A stretch of DNA of 64,000 nucleotides from Platycnemis pennipes (GCA_933228895.1 OW121846.1:111369054-111433053), one strand, 5' to 3'. Positions 31,115 to 42,714 are shown, counted from the first letter of the stretch. A program made the numbers and translations. The notes: generated by a model from the sequence alone, not told the origin.

Positions 31115-31794
31115 CGGAGAAGCAAAGCTTCCATGAAATTAGATTTGTAAACATTTCCCTGTAACACTGACCATACGCGCCTAGAAAATTAAAACCTTCT
31201 TGAGACCATAACCCAAACGCGCGACTAGCCGGCGCGGCGGCCGGGCGTGTTAGGGGCCAGCCGGCTCGGGCTCTCCAGAAGAAAATATACAATGTCTCGT
31301 GGGTCCGCAAGTATCCGCAGATGAATTTTTGTGGCCTCATAAATAACATCACAACTCACCAATTTACATAGATAATACCGCTGCTTCTAGCAGGTTTTTT
31401 TATAGCTGTAAAAGAATAAGCGTAATTATTGAAAACTGTACTCTCCATAATAATAGTTGTATAGCGCAAAATATATTAAACATTTCTGTGTGGTAACTCC
31501 ATGCAGAGTTCCTGCAACAGTCATAGATGGTTTTACAGTTAAAATATTTATGGATTATCGAGTAGTAATTCCGCCTTACGCGTCTGTCTAAACATTACGT
31601 CGCGACGCTCCATTCGCGATTTTATTCTATCCCCATATTACAGCTGTAATTATGGTATAATCTAAAGATTCCTGTTGAAAATTTTCAGTGCAAAGTATGC
31701 ACTGAACATTTATCTTTAACTTAAGCCATTTCAAACTACAGTCATGAAAAAAAAGTTTTTAGGGTTTTGGGCCAAGTATCTCGCGATCCGGCCC
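31115..31794. other. No recognisable feature; short CpG-rich core
   Basis: 31205-31275 is GC- and CpG-rich (GCGCGACTAGCCGGCGCGGC). It may be the 5' region of the minus-strand ORFs below it. Confidence 0.3.
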
Positions 31795-34473
31795 ACTGTG
31801 TGCTGGAGTAGGCATAATGCTCAGGAAAAGCGCAGGACTGCGCGTGAAGAGCTTCCTGCAGTACAGTGAAAGGATTATAATGGTGAAGATTGAGACCAAG
31901 CCTACAGATACCACTGTAGTACAAGTTTACATGCCTGCCTCGGACTACAAGATGAAGAAGTGAAAGATGTGTATGAGAATATCACGGAGTAATAAACCAC
32001 GTAAAAGGAGAAGAAAACTCAATTATTTTAGGAGATTGGAACGCTGTCGTTGGCGAAGGTAAAGATGAAAGAATAACAGGAAAATATGGCTTGGAAAATC
32101 GAAATGAGAAAGGAGAAAGACTTATAGAATTCTGCACACAACACAAGTTGGTGGTGGCAAACATATTGTTTAAAAACCACCAACGGAGAGGATACACCTG
32201 GAAAATGCCCGGAGACAGAAGAAAATTTAAAAATGACTACATTTTAGTGAAGCAGAGGTTCGGAAACCAGGCGAAGAACTGTAAAAGCCACCCGGGTGCA
32301 GATATCGATAGTGACCACAACTTAGTGATGAAGAAATGCCATTTCAAACTCAAGAAATTAAAGGAATCAATGAAGAACGTATGGCAAGCAGAGAAACTAA
32401 TAGTACCTCAACAACGGCTGGCCTTTCAGAAGGCAGTGAAAAACAAAAAAGAAGAGGATTTTGCTGTGAAATTAGTGGATAAGAGACGGGAGAACTTAAA
32501 AATCGGACCACGGGAAAGAGCAAAAGAAGTTCTGGGGAGATGAAAAGTTATCAAGAAGAACCAAGGATTACAGAAGAAGATTAGAATTGATTGAAGAGAG
32601 AAGAAAATATAAAAATGTGGAAATTGAAGGGCAACTTCGTTACAAAAGAATCAGGAATGAAATAAACCGTAAAGTGAGAACAGCAAGGGAAATGTGGATG
32701 AAGGATCTGTGCGAAAGTATACAAAGCAACCTCGCAAATGGAAATGTGGAAGTTGCCTACAGGATGGTGAGAAATCACTTCAAGGAACCGGCTGCAAGAT
32801 TTTACAGCATCAGGGACAAGAATGGAGAGCTCTTAATTGAACATGAGGATAAAGTGAAGAGAAGGAAGGAATATTTGGAAGAGTTGTACACACAATGGTA
32901 GCTAACTTAGAGCGCAAGTAATCGAAGAGGAAAATGAAGTCGAGAAGGATGATTTGGGAGCCTGAATCTTAAGATCAGAATATGACGCAGCTGTAAGGGA
33001 TCTGAGGATGAATAAGGCTTCGGGAATAGATAATATACCGACCAAACTAATAAAAAACGCCGGAGAGAAGACATTAAATCAGCTGTACAAAACCATCTGC
33101 GACATGTACTCAACAGGAGAGATATCCACGGACTTTGAAAAGAACATCATCATCCCTATTGCCAAAAAGCAGAGAGCTGAGGACTGTGAGAATTTTAGGA
33201 CCTGACGACACATGCCTCGAAGATATTGACCAGAATCATCTAGGGAAGAATAGAGCGAAAAGCTGAGGAGTTCCTCGATGAGGACCAATTCGGGTTCAGA
33301 AGAATCAAGGGCACAAGAAAAGCAATTTTGGACCTCCGGCTATTTATTGAGAAGAGAATAGAGAAGAATATACCGATGTTTGTTGCATTTGTAGATTTAT
33401 AGAAGGCATTTGACAACGTGGATTGGAATGTGATGCTAAATGTTCTGAAAGAAATTGGAGTATCATACAATGACCGAGGAGTTATCCACAGCTTTTATAA
33501 AATCCAGGTGGCCATAATCAAATCAGGACCCAGCAGTACAGAAGCAAGCATAAAGAAAGGAGTGAGATAAGGCTATGCACTGTCTCCGGTGTTATTCAAT
33601 GTGTATATCGAGAAAGTCATCAAAGAAGTCAAAGAAAAGCCTCCGGGAGTGAATATCCACGGGGAGAAAATCAGCATGCTACAATTCGCCGATGACATAG
33701 CAGTCATGGCAGAAACAGAAAGAGATTTAAAGAAGACACGAGGATATATGGAAAGAAAAATGACCAGATATCATCTGAAGATCAATAAAAAGAACACTAA
33801 GGTATGCAGTAGAAGAAAAGCCAGGACCAATGTTAAACTAGGAAAACAAAAAATCGAGGAGGTGGAAGAGTTCTGTTGCTTGGGAAGCCGAGTAACCAGC
33901 GATGGACGAAGTAAAAGAGAAATTGCCAGTAGAATTGCCCAAGCAAAAAGGGCATTTTACCAGAGGAAGATTCTGCCTACAGCTGCAAATACAAGAGTGG
34001 AAGTGAGGAAACATTTCATTAGAACATATATCTGGAGCATTCTACTATATGGCAGCGAAGCATGGACAATAACTGTAGCAGAGAAGTCCAGGCTGGAAGC
34101 ATTTGAAAAGTGGTGCTACCGAAGAATAATGAAGATAAAATGGATCGATCGAGTGACAAACGAAGAAGTCTCTAGAAGAGTGGGAATAGTGAGAGAAGAT
34201 ATGTCTAATGAAAACCTTAAAAAGAAGACGGGACAACTTAATCGGCCATATCTTAAGACACGATGGCCTGATGAAGACAATGGTCGAATGAAAAGTGAAC
34301 GGGAAGAATGGAGAAGGCAGGCCTCGTATGAGGTATATGGAGCAAGTTGTGAAGGATGTAAAAGAGAGAAGCTACGTCAATATGAAGAGGTTGGACGATC
34401 GAAGAATCGAGTGGAAGGCTGCGTCAAACCAATCCTAGGATTGTTGACCGATGATGATGAATTAATCCCGTAA
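31795..34473 (+). pseudogene. RTE-like non-LTR retrotransposon, endonuclease and reverse transcriptase
   Basis: The endonuclease runs 31795-32345: GIMLRKSAGLRVKSF, VQVYMPASDYKDEE, LGDWNAVVGEG (about 32034) and IDSDHNLVM with the catalytic Asp/His (about 32310). The reverse transcriptase runs about 33000-33720: KASGIDNIPTKLI, VAFVDL (a stop) KAFDNVDW, YALSPVLFNVYIEKV and LQFADDIAVM (FADD, about 33688). The long C-terminal frame 33589-34473 ends GLLTDDDELIP and contains WSILLYGSEAWTI and the 'RRIMKIKWIDR.TNEEV' segment typical of this group. At least three frameshifts (near 32543, 32950 and 33210) and several stops break it. The 5' end is truncated. The endonuclease is of the type often annotated as craniofacial development protein 2-like. 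Clade placement as RTE-like is from motif recall. Confidence 0.8.
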
Positions 34474-34739
34474 AAGGTTTACATATGTATATCATGTATC
34501 GACTCTATGGCGGTGCTGTTGTCTCACAGCCTGCTAGCGTTAGTGAATAATCAATTAATGGAATGAAATTATTATGTTATTTGTTCTCCCGTTATTTCTA
34601 ATAAACAACGCATTCCATTTCCTATATTTTAAACCATGGTATTTTAATGTTGATTTGACATTCCGTACCCGGATGCAAGCCTGACAAAGGAAGTACGTTT
34701 CTAGTACGTGTTCATCACGCGCTACGCCGCGTTATATAA
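34474..34739. other. 3' flank of the RTE-like element
   Basis: Directly after the stop comes AT-rich sequence, probably the element's short 3' UTR. The exact end is not recognisable. Confidence 0.35.
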
Positions 34740-35224
34740 ACCCTCTGGAAATTTGTTCCTGTTGCCTCGAATAGCGTGTTGTAACTTTGTAAAATTTAAA
34801 CAGAGCCAGTTGTGAATCGTATTTCTAATGCGTTGTTACCCCATTGAGGATCCATTTTGTACCTAGGAGGGATCATCTTGTAATCGTGTAGTTATCGCGT
34901 TGGGGCCCTAATTATGTACGCGAAGAATCGCGTTGTGAATGCGTTATATTTGTGTTGCCATCATCGTGTAACCGTGTAATTGTGGGCACGTTGTAACCAT
35001 ATTTCTGTGCTCGAAGAGTCATGTTGTAAACGCGTTGCCATCTTCGTGTATGTCCATTGTGGGCACGTAAGCACGTGGAGCTGTATCCATGTAGCCAATC
35101 GAATTGTTAATACAAAATAATTAGTTAATAGTTTCAGGCTTAACGCTGTGGAAATCTTTCATCGTAGGAATGAAGGATGAAATTGAAACACTGCAATTTC
35201 CACACACAGTTTTACTCTCCACGA

Positions 35225-35262
35225 CCATGGTTTCGTTGCAAAGCAACATCATCGTCAGGTCG
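35225..35262 (-). ncRNA. Hammerhead ribozyme-like motif, intact core (H6, minus)
   Basis: Minus strand: CTGACGA, T, helix II GTTGC-TTT-GCAAC, GAAA with palindrome ACCATGGT, then C at the cleavage position. Every invariant core base fits, and helix II is five perfect pairs. Helix III can only be short within one molecule, so a dimer through ACCATGGT is likely. Confidence 0.7.
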
Positions 35263-35302
35263 ACCTGATGATGTTGCTTTGCAACGAAACCATGCTCGTG
35301 GA
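35263..35302 (+). ncRNA. Hammerhead ribozyme-like motif, intact core (H6, plus)
   Basis: Plus strand: CTGATGA, T, helix II GTTGC-TTT-GCAAC, GAAA, ACCATGCT, then C. It differs from its minus-strand twin by the palindrome-breaking change ACCATGGT to ACCATGCT, which should weaken self-pairing of helix III. Confidence 0.65.
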
Positions 35303-36401
35303 GAATAAAACTGTGTGTGGAAATTGCAGTGTTTCAATTTCATCCTTCATTCCTACAAAATAATTACTCTAGAATACCTTGCATGGGTGTACCTAACACC
35401 AAAGTTGAAAAATATTATCGCAAAAACAGAGTGATATATTTAATTTATACATAATTGAACAAGTCATTTTTATCGGTATTGCAGATACATCTATCTGAAT
35501 TATGTCCTCTCTTGCAATCATCTATTACACAAGTTTTATCTACTATCTACATTTCCTAAATTGAATACTGCTTTCCAGTTAACGAGAGAGTTGGAGGGAG
35601 GCTATACATATATATACGGCTGCCGGCTGGCATTAATTTGATCGTGGTAATTAACTTTACTACGAGATAGACACTAGGGTATTTTGCTCTCTTAAAACAT
35701 TTCCCAAATACCATTTCCGCAATAACGTGCCAATCGCTGAGATCCAACCTAACAACGCTCTTTGCCATGAATGCATAGCCGGATGCGTGAGAAGGTACTT
35801 TGAAAAAACGTTTTACAAAAATGTTTTTCAAAAACGTTTTGCAAAACTACAGACCTACAACACTCATAGCCGCATTGGCTTCGCGTTGTAACAGCGTTGC
35901 TGAGAGTGGACGTATGCCCGTTGCAATGACGATCTCTCAACACCTTTACAACGCGCATTGTAACAGTGCGAATGCGGTGCGACTACGGTGGAAATAAATT
36001 GTAAAGAAAGTGAGTTGTGACAACGTTGTGGACTTGTTGGAGGTCTTTGATAACACGTTTACAACTTACTCGAAATGGAACCACAACGCGATATCTTATG
36101 TGGCTGCTTTAAAAACAAGTAACTGGAGATGGCAGCGAAAACAAAAGGTGAGCTGTTAGTTGGTGATTTCATTATAAACACATACTTTGATTTATTATTG
36201 AGTGGCATTTGTCATCTTGCTGGAATTCTCGATGTATTGCAAGACATATTGTGCGGAAGCTGAGTTCAATTAACACAGTGGAAGCCGACTTGAGTGTCAT
36301 CTCTTTTTGTTCGACTTTCATTAGGATTGAAGGGTTGAAGGAGATTCGTATCCGTTGGGGTACCTTTTAAATGAGACAAAGCTATAAAATATAAGATTAG
36401 C

Positions 36402-36500
36402 GAGATGTCCCACAGAGAATAAAATCATTCGCTTTGTCCGGGACTCGAATCCGGACCCCCTAATTTCCTGCTATCTAAACCTTTAAAGTAACTACATCTA
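36402..36500 (-). mobile_element. SINE family S1, copy D (partial)
   Basis: The minus strand carries GGAAATTAGGGGGTCCGG, the T-arm ATTCGAGTCCCGG, then the body start TTCTCTGTGGGACATCT. It is the head-to-head partner of copy B. The joining segment is the 32-base palindrome at 36481-36512 (CTTTAAAG ... CTTTAAAG), which matches the spacer of the A/C pair. Confidence 0.65.
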
Positions 36501-36544
36501 GTTGCTTTAAAGCCGCTATTATTTCCACAGGGAAAAGGAACGCT

Positions 36545-36705
36545 TTGGTCGCTCAACAGTAGAGTACCTGGCAGGAAATCAGGGGTTCGAGTCCGCGTCA
36601 AGGTGAAAGATTTTTTCTCTGTGGAATATCTTGCTATTGTGCAGTTTCAGCGGGTAACGCCGCTAAAGTTTTCGCGGCCAGTTCGCGGACTCTGAATTTG
36701 TTCTT
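36545..36705 (+). mobile_element. SINE family S1, copy B
   Basis: Contains GTAGAGTACCTGGCAGG (right part of the D-arm and anticodon region), T-arm GGGTTCGAGTCC, TTTTCTCTGTGGAATATC, and the conserved module GGGTAACGCCGCTAAAG, TTTTCGCGGCCAGTTCGCGG. The module is shared with copy A at about 25741-25780, which defines this SINE family beyond the tRNA head. Confidence 0.75.
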
Positions 36706-39700
36706 AGTAAGCAACTATAAAATTAATATAAATGAGTGCCTTATATTTATTTCCGCTCTCTTTTACCCAGAATAACGATTGGATTTGCTTTTGTATTCGA
36801 ACTGAAATTTTTGCAGGCGATGGGGGTAGCATATGATCGCGATGTAACTAGTGTGATGTGTAAAATGTGGAAATAGAAATGGTAAATGTACAGTGGAAAC
36901 CCACGTATACTTCTTATTCCTCAGATCCTATTTAGACTCACGAATTCTTATCATATCGAGAGCCTTATGGGTATTTCAGGGCTCCTTCGAATGAACTATT
37001 TGTACTTCAAGATACCCTTCCAATTTCTTAATTTGAAAAAACCTGGTTTGTAAATTACAGTGAAGTTGATTAGTGAAATTTATTCTTAAAACTTGTTGTT
37101 TATAATAATACGTTCAGATTTTTATGCATGATATTCATATCAGCTTTTTATGCTAATTCGTTTCTGTATTTATTTTGATTATTTTTATTTTTTGAGGCAT
37201 AAATAATTGCCCGGTGACCTTCTCAATTTACGCGCGTGATTTCATTTTCATCTTGACTCAAAATAACGGGATAGCGCTAGCGTATGGAATCGTATGCTAT
37301 GAGTCTTATGGGAATGTCACGGGATTGGTTAAACCGTTGAGTTTTTGATGTCTTTAGTTGATATCTTTTGAAGCAGTGAAGAAGTTCTCTCGATTCTTCC
37401 TCCTTTCTCTGAAAAATTCCTATCCGCTCAATTACCTACATATATCCAATGGTGCAAATGATCTCAATAATTGTATATTACAGTGAATTCACTTGATTCA
37501 CTTCCTTACTGCCTGGGCAGTAAGTCCTTCCCAATTACCGCTAATTCTCCTGCTTCTTCTGACACTTACATGAATTAAGGCCCTCATTTGAATGGTGATT
37601 ACTTGCAGCATTTAAGAGCGGCATTTGACATCCTTTGTTTCGTAAGTGCCTTACGGATTGATGCGCACTCGCCCTGCCGGTACGTAAATGCAGCGCAAGC
37701 CCAGGTTAACGAAGTCTTGAAAGGAATTGACATTCGAGCTATGCGTGTCCTGACGCAGTCATTTGAGCCAATTTCATAAGAATACATGGATTCGTGGGAT
37801 CCAATATTAATGACGGGTTAGTTAGTTAGAATTAGACAAGTTAGAATTAGTACGGGGATATTTTTGTTCCCACATTTATTCTCTCCATCGTGTCTAACTT
37901 GGCGTTGAAGAAATAGATTTTGTGTGACGGGGTTGTGGACCACTGAAATTCCAGAATGCTTTTTTTACTGTTTTATTTGCCTCATTATTGAAACCCATTG
38001 CGAGGTTTCACTTCCTCATTGGTGGTCTGTCGATGGATGGCCAATCGTTTATAATTTATTGATCAGTGCTTCCCATAACGGTCAGCTACGAACACAGCTA
38101 ATGTCCTGCCTTCTTAATACGAGAACCCATGAAGGGTTTTTTATTTGCCATCATTGATGATCTGTGCCGTGAAGACCCGGAACGTGGAAGTTACCATGCA
38201 ACTGGGGCCGGCGGTATTGTAGATTCAACCTGCGGGGACGTGCCCACAGATACCAAGCTTCTCTGGCAGTGGCAACCATTGATTTCCGTGATTAATGAGT
38301 ACAAGTGTCTTACCGATAACAAATCTCACTAAAGAAATCAACTTACCTTCTAATGACTTCTTTGATTCATCCCAAGGCGGATATTTCTTAGCAATGAATT
38401 TTTAATGATTTAATGAAGATTTTATGTAACCTCCAGATGATTAAGAACTTAAGAGTAGCTCGGTGTTAACTTCTTCACGATAAATTAAAATTGACCGGAA
38501 ATTCAGTGGTATTCTGTAATTTATTAATATGATGAAGATTTTTGTTGCCGGAAGCAATTAAGTTTCACAGCTGAAGTAGGTATTGGAAGTATGAAGAAGT
38601 AGTATGTAATGCTTTCACGTTATTAGGCCTTAATTATCTGTGCTTGTAATAGCGTTTCTACCTTGGGTGTTGGTTCTCTCAATAGGACAGTTTCCTATTT
38701 ATTAATTGTCTTGGTGAAAAGTTTTATAACTCTTGGGGTACGAGTTTGGACCATTCGATTTCAAATGACTTCAAGTATTTTTCCTAATTAATTCAAAAAG
38801 GAAAATTTCAGCGGCATGAAATCGTGACGGTAGACTATTGTGTGCCAGTCAATTCTAAGTGTGTTGCCAAAGGTTCCTCTCCCTGCCACTGGGTAGTGCT
38901 GCGAACGCCTTTATACGATGCATTCCTTGAAAGCATGTTAACAATTATCTGCAGAATATTCATTCAGTTATTTTTATTGTTATGTATATTGTTTATTTGA
39001 CTTATATTATTTATTTATTCATTTCACAAAATTATAAATTTTATTCCACATGTTACGCCACGCATACGATTTTCACCGCGAAGAGCGTCCGGGATTCATG
39101 GTAGCAGACGACAACCAGCAGCAAAGCAAGCAGGGAGCGTAGGAGGTTAGAACCAAACTATGAATACCACGTTCAAAGGAGGAGACTTTAAGAGCTTAGA
39201 TAATTTCCATAGGCACTTATTAATACACCGGAGTTTACGGACTCTGAGATGCAATTACAAGTTAGGCAACAAATATTCTATACGCCTCGCAATGTAGACT
39301 AATTACCTGTTCAAGACTGCTCTAGTCCGCCATTTCTAGGCTTTTTCAAATTGACTAAAATGAAAATTTAATTTTCTTGCTCATGTGAATTTCTTATTCT
39401 AAATTGATTTCATTCAATCAATAAATTTATCATAGGACGTGAATATCAGTTGAACAATGATGCTTTTTCATGAAAGAGACTACCCTATTGTCTTCATGTA
39501 ACCAAAACTTCCTTTACCAGTTTAATTTAGAGGAACTAATATACTTCAAATATTTTTGGATAGGCATAGTATTTGAGATCTTGTCCCACGTGGGAGGAAT
39601 GTTACAATAAATTAAAAATATTCTACTTCTCCCGGCTGCTTGATATTTGACCACACATAAAATAACTGTTTAAACCATTTGCGTGGAAAGGGCAGACCAC

Positions 39701-40483
39701 GAGGTCGTTAGTTTAACGCCGACATTGAATGCGATTATTTATTTTGGCCACAAGAACCATTTTCTCTTTAACTTGGCGAGACAGTCGACTGACAAGAATG
39801 AATAGGTGATACAAGCACAAGCAGGAATTAAAGCATGGAATTAGGCGTGGCGCTCCGTGAATTTTTTGTAAGGCGTGCTCAATCTACATAATGAGTCTGG
39901 TGTTTCGGCAAGGAGGGTTTTCTTTTGTGCAATAGAGTGCGATAAAGAATGCAACAATGATAATGAGGCCGCATTAAGGAAAAGGGAAAGACCTGGTCTT
40001 TAATTAATTGTGCTTCGCGAATGAATGCGCAATTAGATTGAATTTGAAAGGAGTGGACGGATATTTTGGTCGGGGACGTATCGTTGAGACTCCGCTCGAA
40101 ATAAAAGATCAGCCTTTGTCTTAACCTCTCGTCTTAGCTCGTTACTACGTCATCCAAATTTATTCGTGTCAAGTATGATTTTTTTAGGATAATGTAAATA
40201 TACACGTGTTGTTTCTCTCTTCTTTGGAAGACTTTTCTTACCCCATTAGGGATAGATGACAGATAATTGGTTATGGCTGTGTCATATTTGCATACGATTG
40301 AACTGGAAAAAGGCTCAGCCTAACCGGGAAGCGGCTAAATCAGAAAATCCTGGGAATGTTTGCATTACTTATCTCCATTCAAACCCAATTTTAATTGCCC
40401 ATCCCGCTTTATATAAGTAATTGGTACGGAGGTTTCCACGGTGATTTGTTGGCTTTTGCTTATTCGAATTTTTTCCACGTTGA
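36706..40483. other. Large stretch without recognisable features
   Basis: About 3.8 kb of AT-rich sequence with short open frames only (37588-37779 plus, 37924-38157 plus, 38129-38332 plus). No repeat shared with the rest of the window was noticed. It may be intron or intergenic DNA. Confidence 0.4.
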
Positions 40484-40487
40484 TACA

Positions 40488-40536
40488 TTTGAGGACTGCA
40501 GTTTCGCCGGCGTTTCAGCGAGCACCTTCAGGTCCG
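40488..40536 (-). ncRNA. Hammerhead-like motif downstream of Penelope-like remnant (H7)
   Basis: Minus strand: CTGAAGG (one change from CUGANGA), helix II CGCTG/CGGCG, GAAA with palindrome ACTGCAGT, then C. It is on the same strand as the GIY-YIG fragment and just downstream of it, where a Penelope-like terminal repeat belongs. Confidence 0.5.
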
Positions 40537-40599
40537 AAGTAGCTGCAGAGATTCATGATCATTATATATGCACTAACTTGGGCTAGTCAGAGGAGCGGT

Positions 40600-40955
40600 G
40601 ATTGGCCAGAATGACCGTTAGACTTAACTATTGGAGTAGCCGTTTGAACGTTGATGAGAGAACATAGCCGTCTTCCCTATTTTTTTCTTTTAAGTTTTTT
40701 GGTTTCGTAGCAATTTCGATTTCCACCCGTGTCAGCCGAGGGAAATAATTTATTTTCTCAGGCGGTGATCATGCAATTTTGAAAATTTATAATGTGACCG
40801 TGTTCTGACCAGTGCTCTGGCATAGCGGAAAGGCGAAAATTTTTCTTTTCGGTAGCCCTTTGTTGCTCCTCTATTCAGCATTTGAGGGATGGGCATCGAT
40901 GTTTGGCCGATATGCGATTTGCCGCAGCTACGTCTTACTTCATACACTCCTTCCT
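40600..40955 (-). pseudogene. Penelope-like element GIY-YIG endonuclease remnant
   Basis: The minus frame starts VYEVRRSCGKSHIGQTSMPI. This fits the opening of the Penelope-like GIY-YIG domain ('VY.I.C.CGK.YIGQT.R....R..EH'), with SHIG in place of YIG and the catalytic Arg changed to Met. It continues to ARALVRTRSHYKFSKLHDHR, matching the 'AEH....GH.I.F' helix of the family, then NQKT and a basic stretch. Changed catalytic residues and frame breaks show it is inactive. The RT part upstream is not recognisable. Inverted hammerhead-like repeats flank it on both sides (40488-40536 and 41034-41082), consistent with PLE terminal repeats. Confidence 0.65.
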
Positions 40956-41029
40956 AAACGGCATGCGGATGGCGATATTTTTAGGTCCGAAGGAGGTCAG
41001 TGATCTTTACAAATCGATACCAAGAATCT

Positions 41030-41110
41030 CCGATGCTCACTTCGGACCTGAAGACGCTAGAGCTGGAACGCCAGCTAAACTTTAGTCCTCAAATGAATTA
41101 ACGGGGAAAG
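41030..41110 (+). ncRNA. Hammerhead-like motif upstream of the Penelope-like remnant (H8)
   Basis: Plus strand: CTGAAGA, helix II AGCTGG-AACG-CCAGCT, then TAAA in place of GAAA, and ACTTTAGT, C. Its flanks (CACTTCGGACCTGAAG, GTCCTCAAATG) match the reverse complement of 40490-40560, so the two are inverted copies of one repeat. The lost G should abolish cleavage. Confidence 0.5.
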
Positions 41111-41394
41111 AATCCGAATTTGCAAAAACCTACTTACAAAATTGCATAAATCTTAAGATACAAGACAAATGAATTTGTCCAACCCTTTCGGAATTACGCT
41201 TCGGTGGGAAAAACGGGCGGTGTGGTTTTCGACCGATTTGTATGTGACGCATCCAAATCGGCGCTTGCCAGCAACTGAATGTTGAAGGATACTATTCCTC
41301 TTTCATGGAGACGTTTATTCAGAAAGGCCCGATAGTGGTCGTGGTCAAGAGGATTACTTTGCATGCATTTGTCGCAATGACAGCGGGCACAATG

Positions 41395-41485
41395 GTGTGT
41401 AAGTGGTGCTTGCTTGGCGATCGGCACCCCCTACCACATACCCTCACGATGGCTCGCTGGGGGTTACGTAGATTTAAATGTATGG
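41395..41485 (+). repeat. Isolated CR1-like 3' tail
   Basis: GTGCTTGCTTGGCGATCGGC, CACCCCCTACCACATACCC, ATGGCTCGCTGGGGGTTACG, then a decayed GTAGATTTAAATG. No CR1 coding sequence is attached. Confidence 0.65.
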
Positions 41486-42714
41486 TAGCAAATACCTACG
41501 GTCCACGAGGAAAAATATTCATTTTATGTTATACTCCCGTCATAAAATTGTTGTTGAAACCCCAGAAAATGAATCCCTGGCTACTTGACGTGGCTAAAGT
41601 TTCACAGTCCTAACTTATAGCATCTGAACTTTATTACTCTAGGTACTGGTTGTACATCCCTGGTTCTGATAAATTCTATGGAAATCTCTGTCTGTTTATA
41701 TAACCAATCATAGAAATATTGCACAGAGATCGTCTTTATGTTATCATGCGTCATATCTTATTTAATCCTCCTTATTGGAAATGCCACATAGGACAGATTC
41801 ATAAATTGCGCTAAAAATGCCTCCATATCACTCCCTAAGAACCATTGCAATAACACGATGTGATTCTATCAAAATTGTACCCGCAATCCTCATAATTGAC
41901 TTAGTCTCTAGCGTCAATGTTGAGGAATGGAAGAATTAGAAAGTATGCAATTATCTTGATTTAAGGTTCTTGATGACCAAAGATTACGTCATATCATTTT
42001 CCAAATACGTGTTTATTTCTTTCACTTGTTCATAAGTGTTACCCTTTTGTCGATCCTCACTAAGGCGTGTGGTAGCGGATGTTAGGTCACCAGCCGTAAA
42101 GTTGAGTTTAACTGAAAAAAACTTAAATTAACAATGAAGAGTGGTGAGCAATGAGCATTTGAAATAATTATCATTTTTGCGTTGTATTCGTGTTTTGAGA
42201 GCGGGAAGAATTGATTCTTGCATCGCTCAGTACAACATTGATTTCTATGAATAATTTGTCGCCTCTGTATGTCCTGATGATGTTGTCTGGGGGTAGAAAT
42301 ATGTCCTTAAGGTCAATTGCAACTCATGTGATTTTGAATTTTGCAAGTATTTTTAACAGGCGAGCAACCTTCCTGTTCTCTAGGGTTTCCCAACAAATCT
42401 TTTCCAGTAGCTCAGTATGAGTTGCAAAATATGTTGCATTCCTTCGTATCTCATTCAGTCTCCGAATTAAATGCTTATTACTTGGATTGAAAATGCGTCA
42501 TGCATTATATGTATGAGTCCTTAAAAGTGTGTAATGATATCTTCCCAATTCCCTTACATCTGAACATTTTATAACAATTAATTTGGAATATCAATTCGCG
42601 GTTGGTGAACCTATTGGGAGTTTTAAATTCAGAGGTATTTTCAGTTAGTATTTATGTTCTTCTTTATTTTTTAATCTAGGTAAGTAAATTTTTATTAAAC
42701 CCAAAGATTAGTCT
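41486..42714. other. No recognisable feature
   Basis: AT-rich; nothing recognised. Confidence 0.4.

Larger units (their letters stand above)
35164..35356. repeat. 193-bp near-perfect palindrome
   Basis: Arms 35164-35260 and 35261-35356 are reverse complements with only a few differences and almost no spacer (centre GGTCGACC). Each arm carries a complete hammerhead core. It is the best preserved of this class in the window. Confidence 0.85.
34740..36110. repeat. Region rich in GCGTTGTAA-like words
   Basis: Words close to GCGTTGTAA or its complement TTACAACGC recur many times on both sides of the 35164-35356 palindrome: for example GTGTTGTAACTTTG (34777), CACGTTGTAACC (34988), CGCGTTGTAACAGCG (35883) and TTTACAACGCGCATTGTAAC (35944). 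They are not tandem. Such arrays resemble the short subterminal repeats of some DNA transposons. Boundaries are uncertain. Confidence 0.4.

Noticed and set aside
41194..41427. Further Penelope-like coding sequence upstream of the GIY-YIG remnant
   Set aside because: The minus frame (77 residues) shows no Penelope-like motif and lies outside the flanking hammerhead-like repeat.
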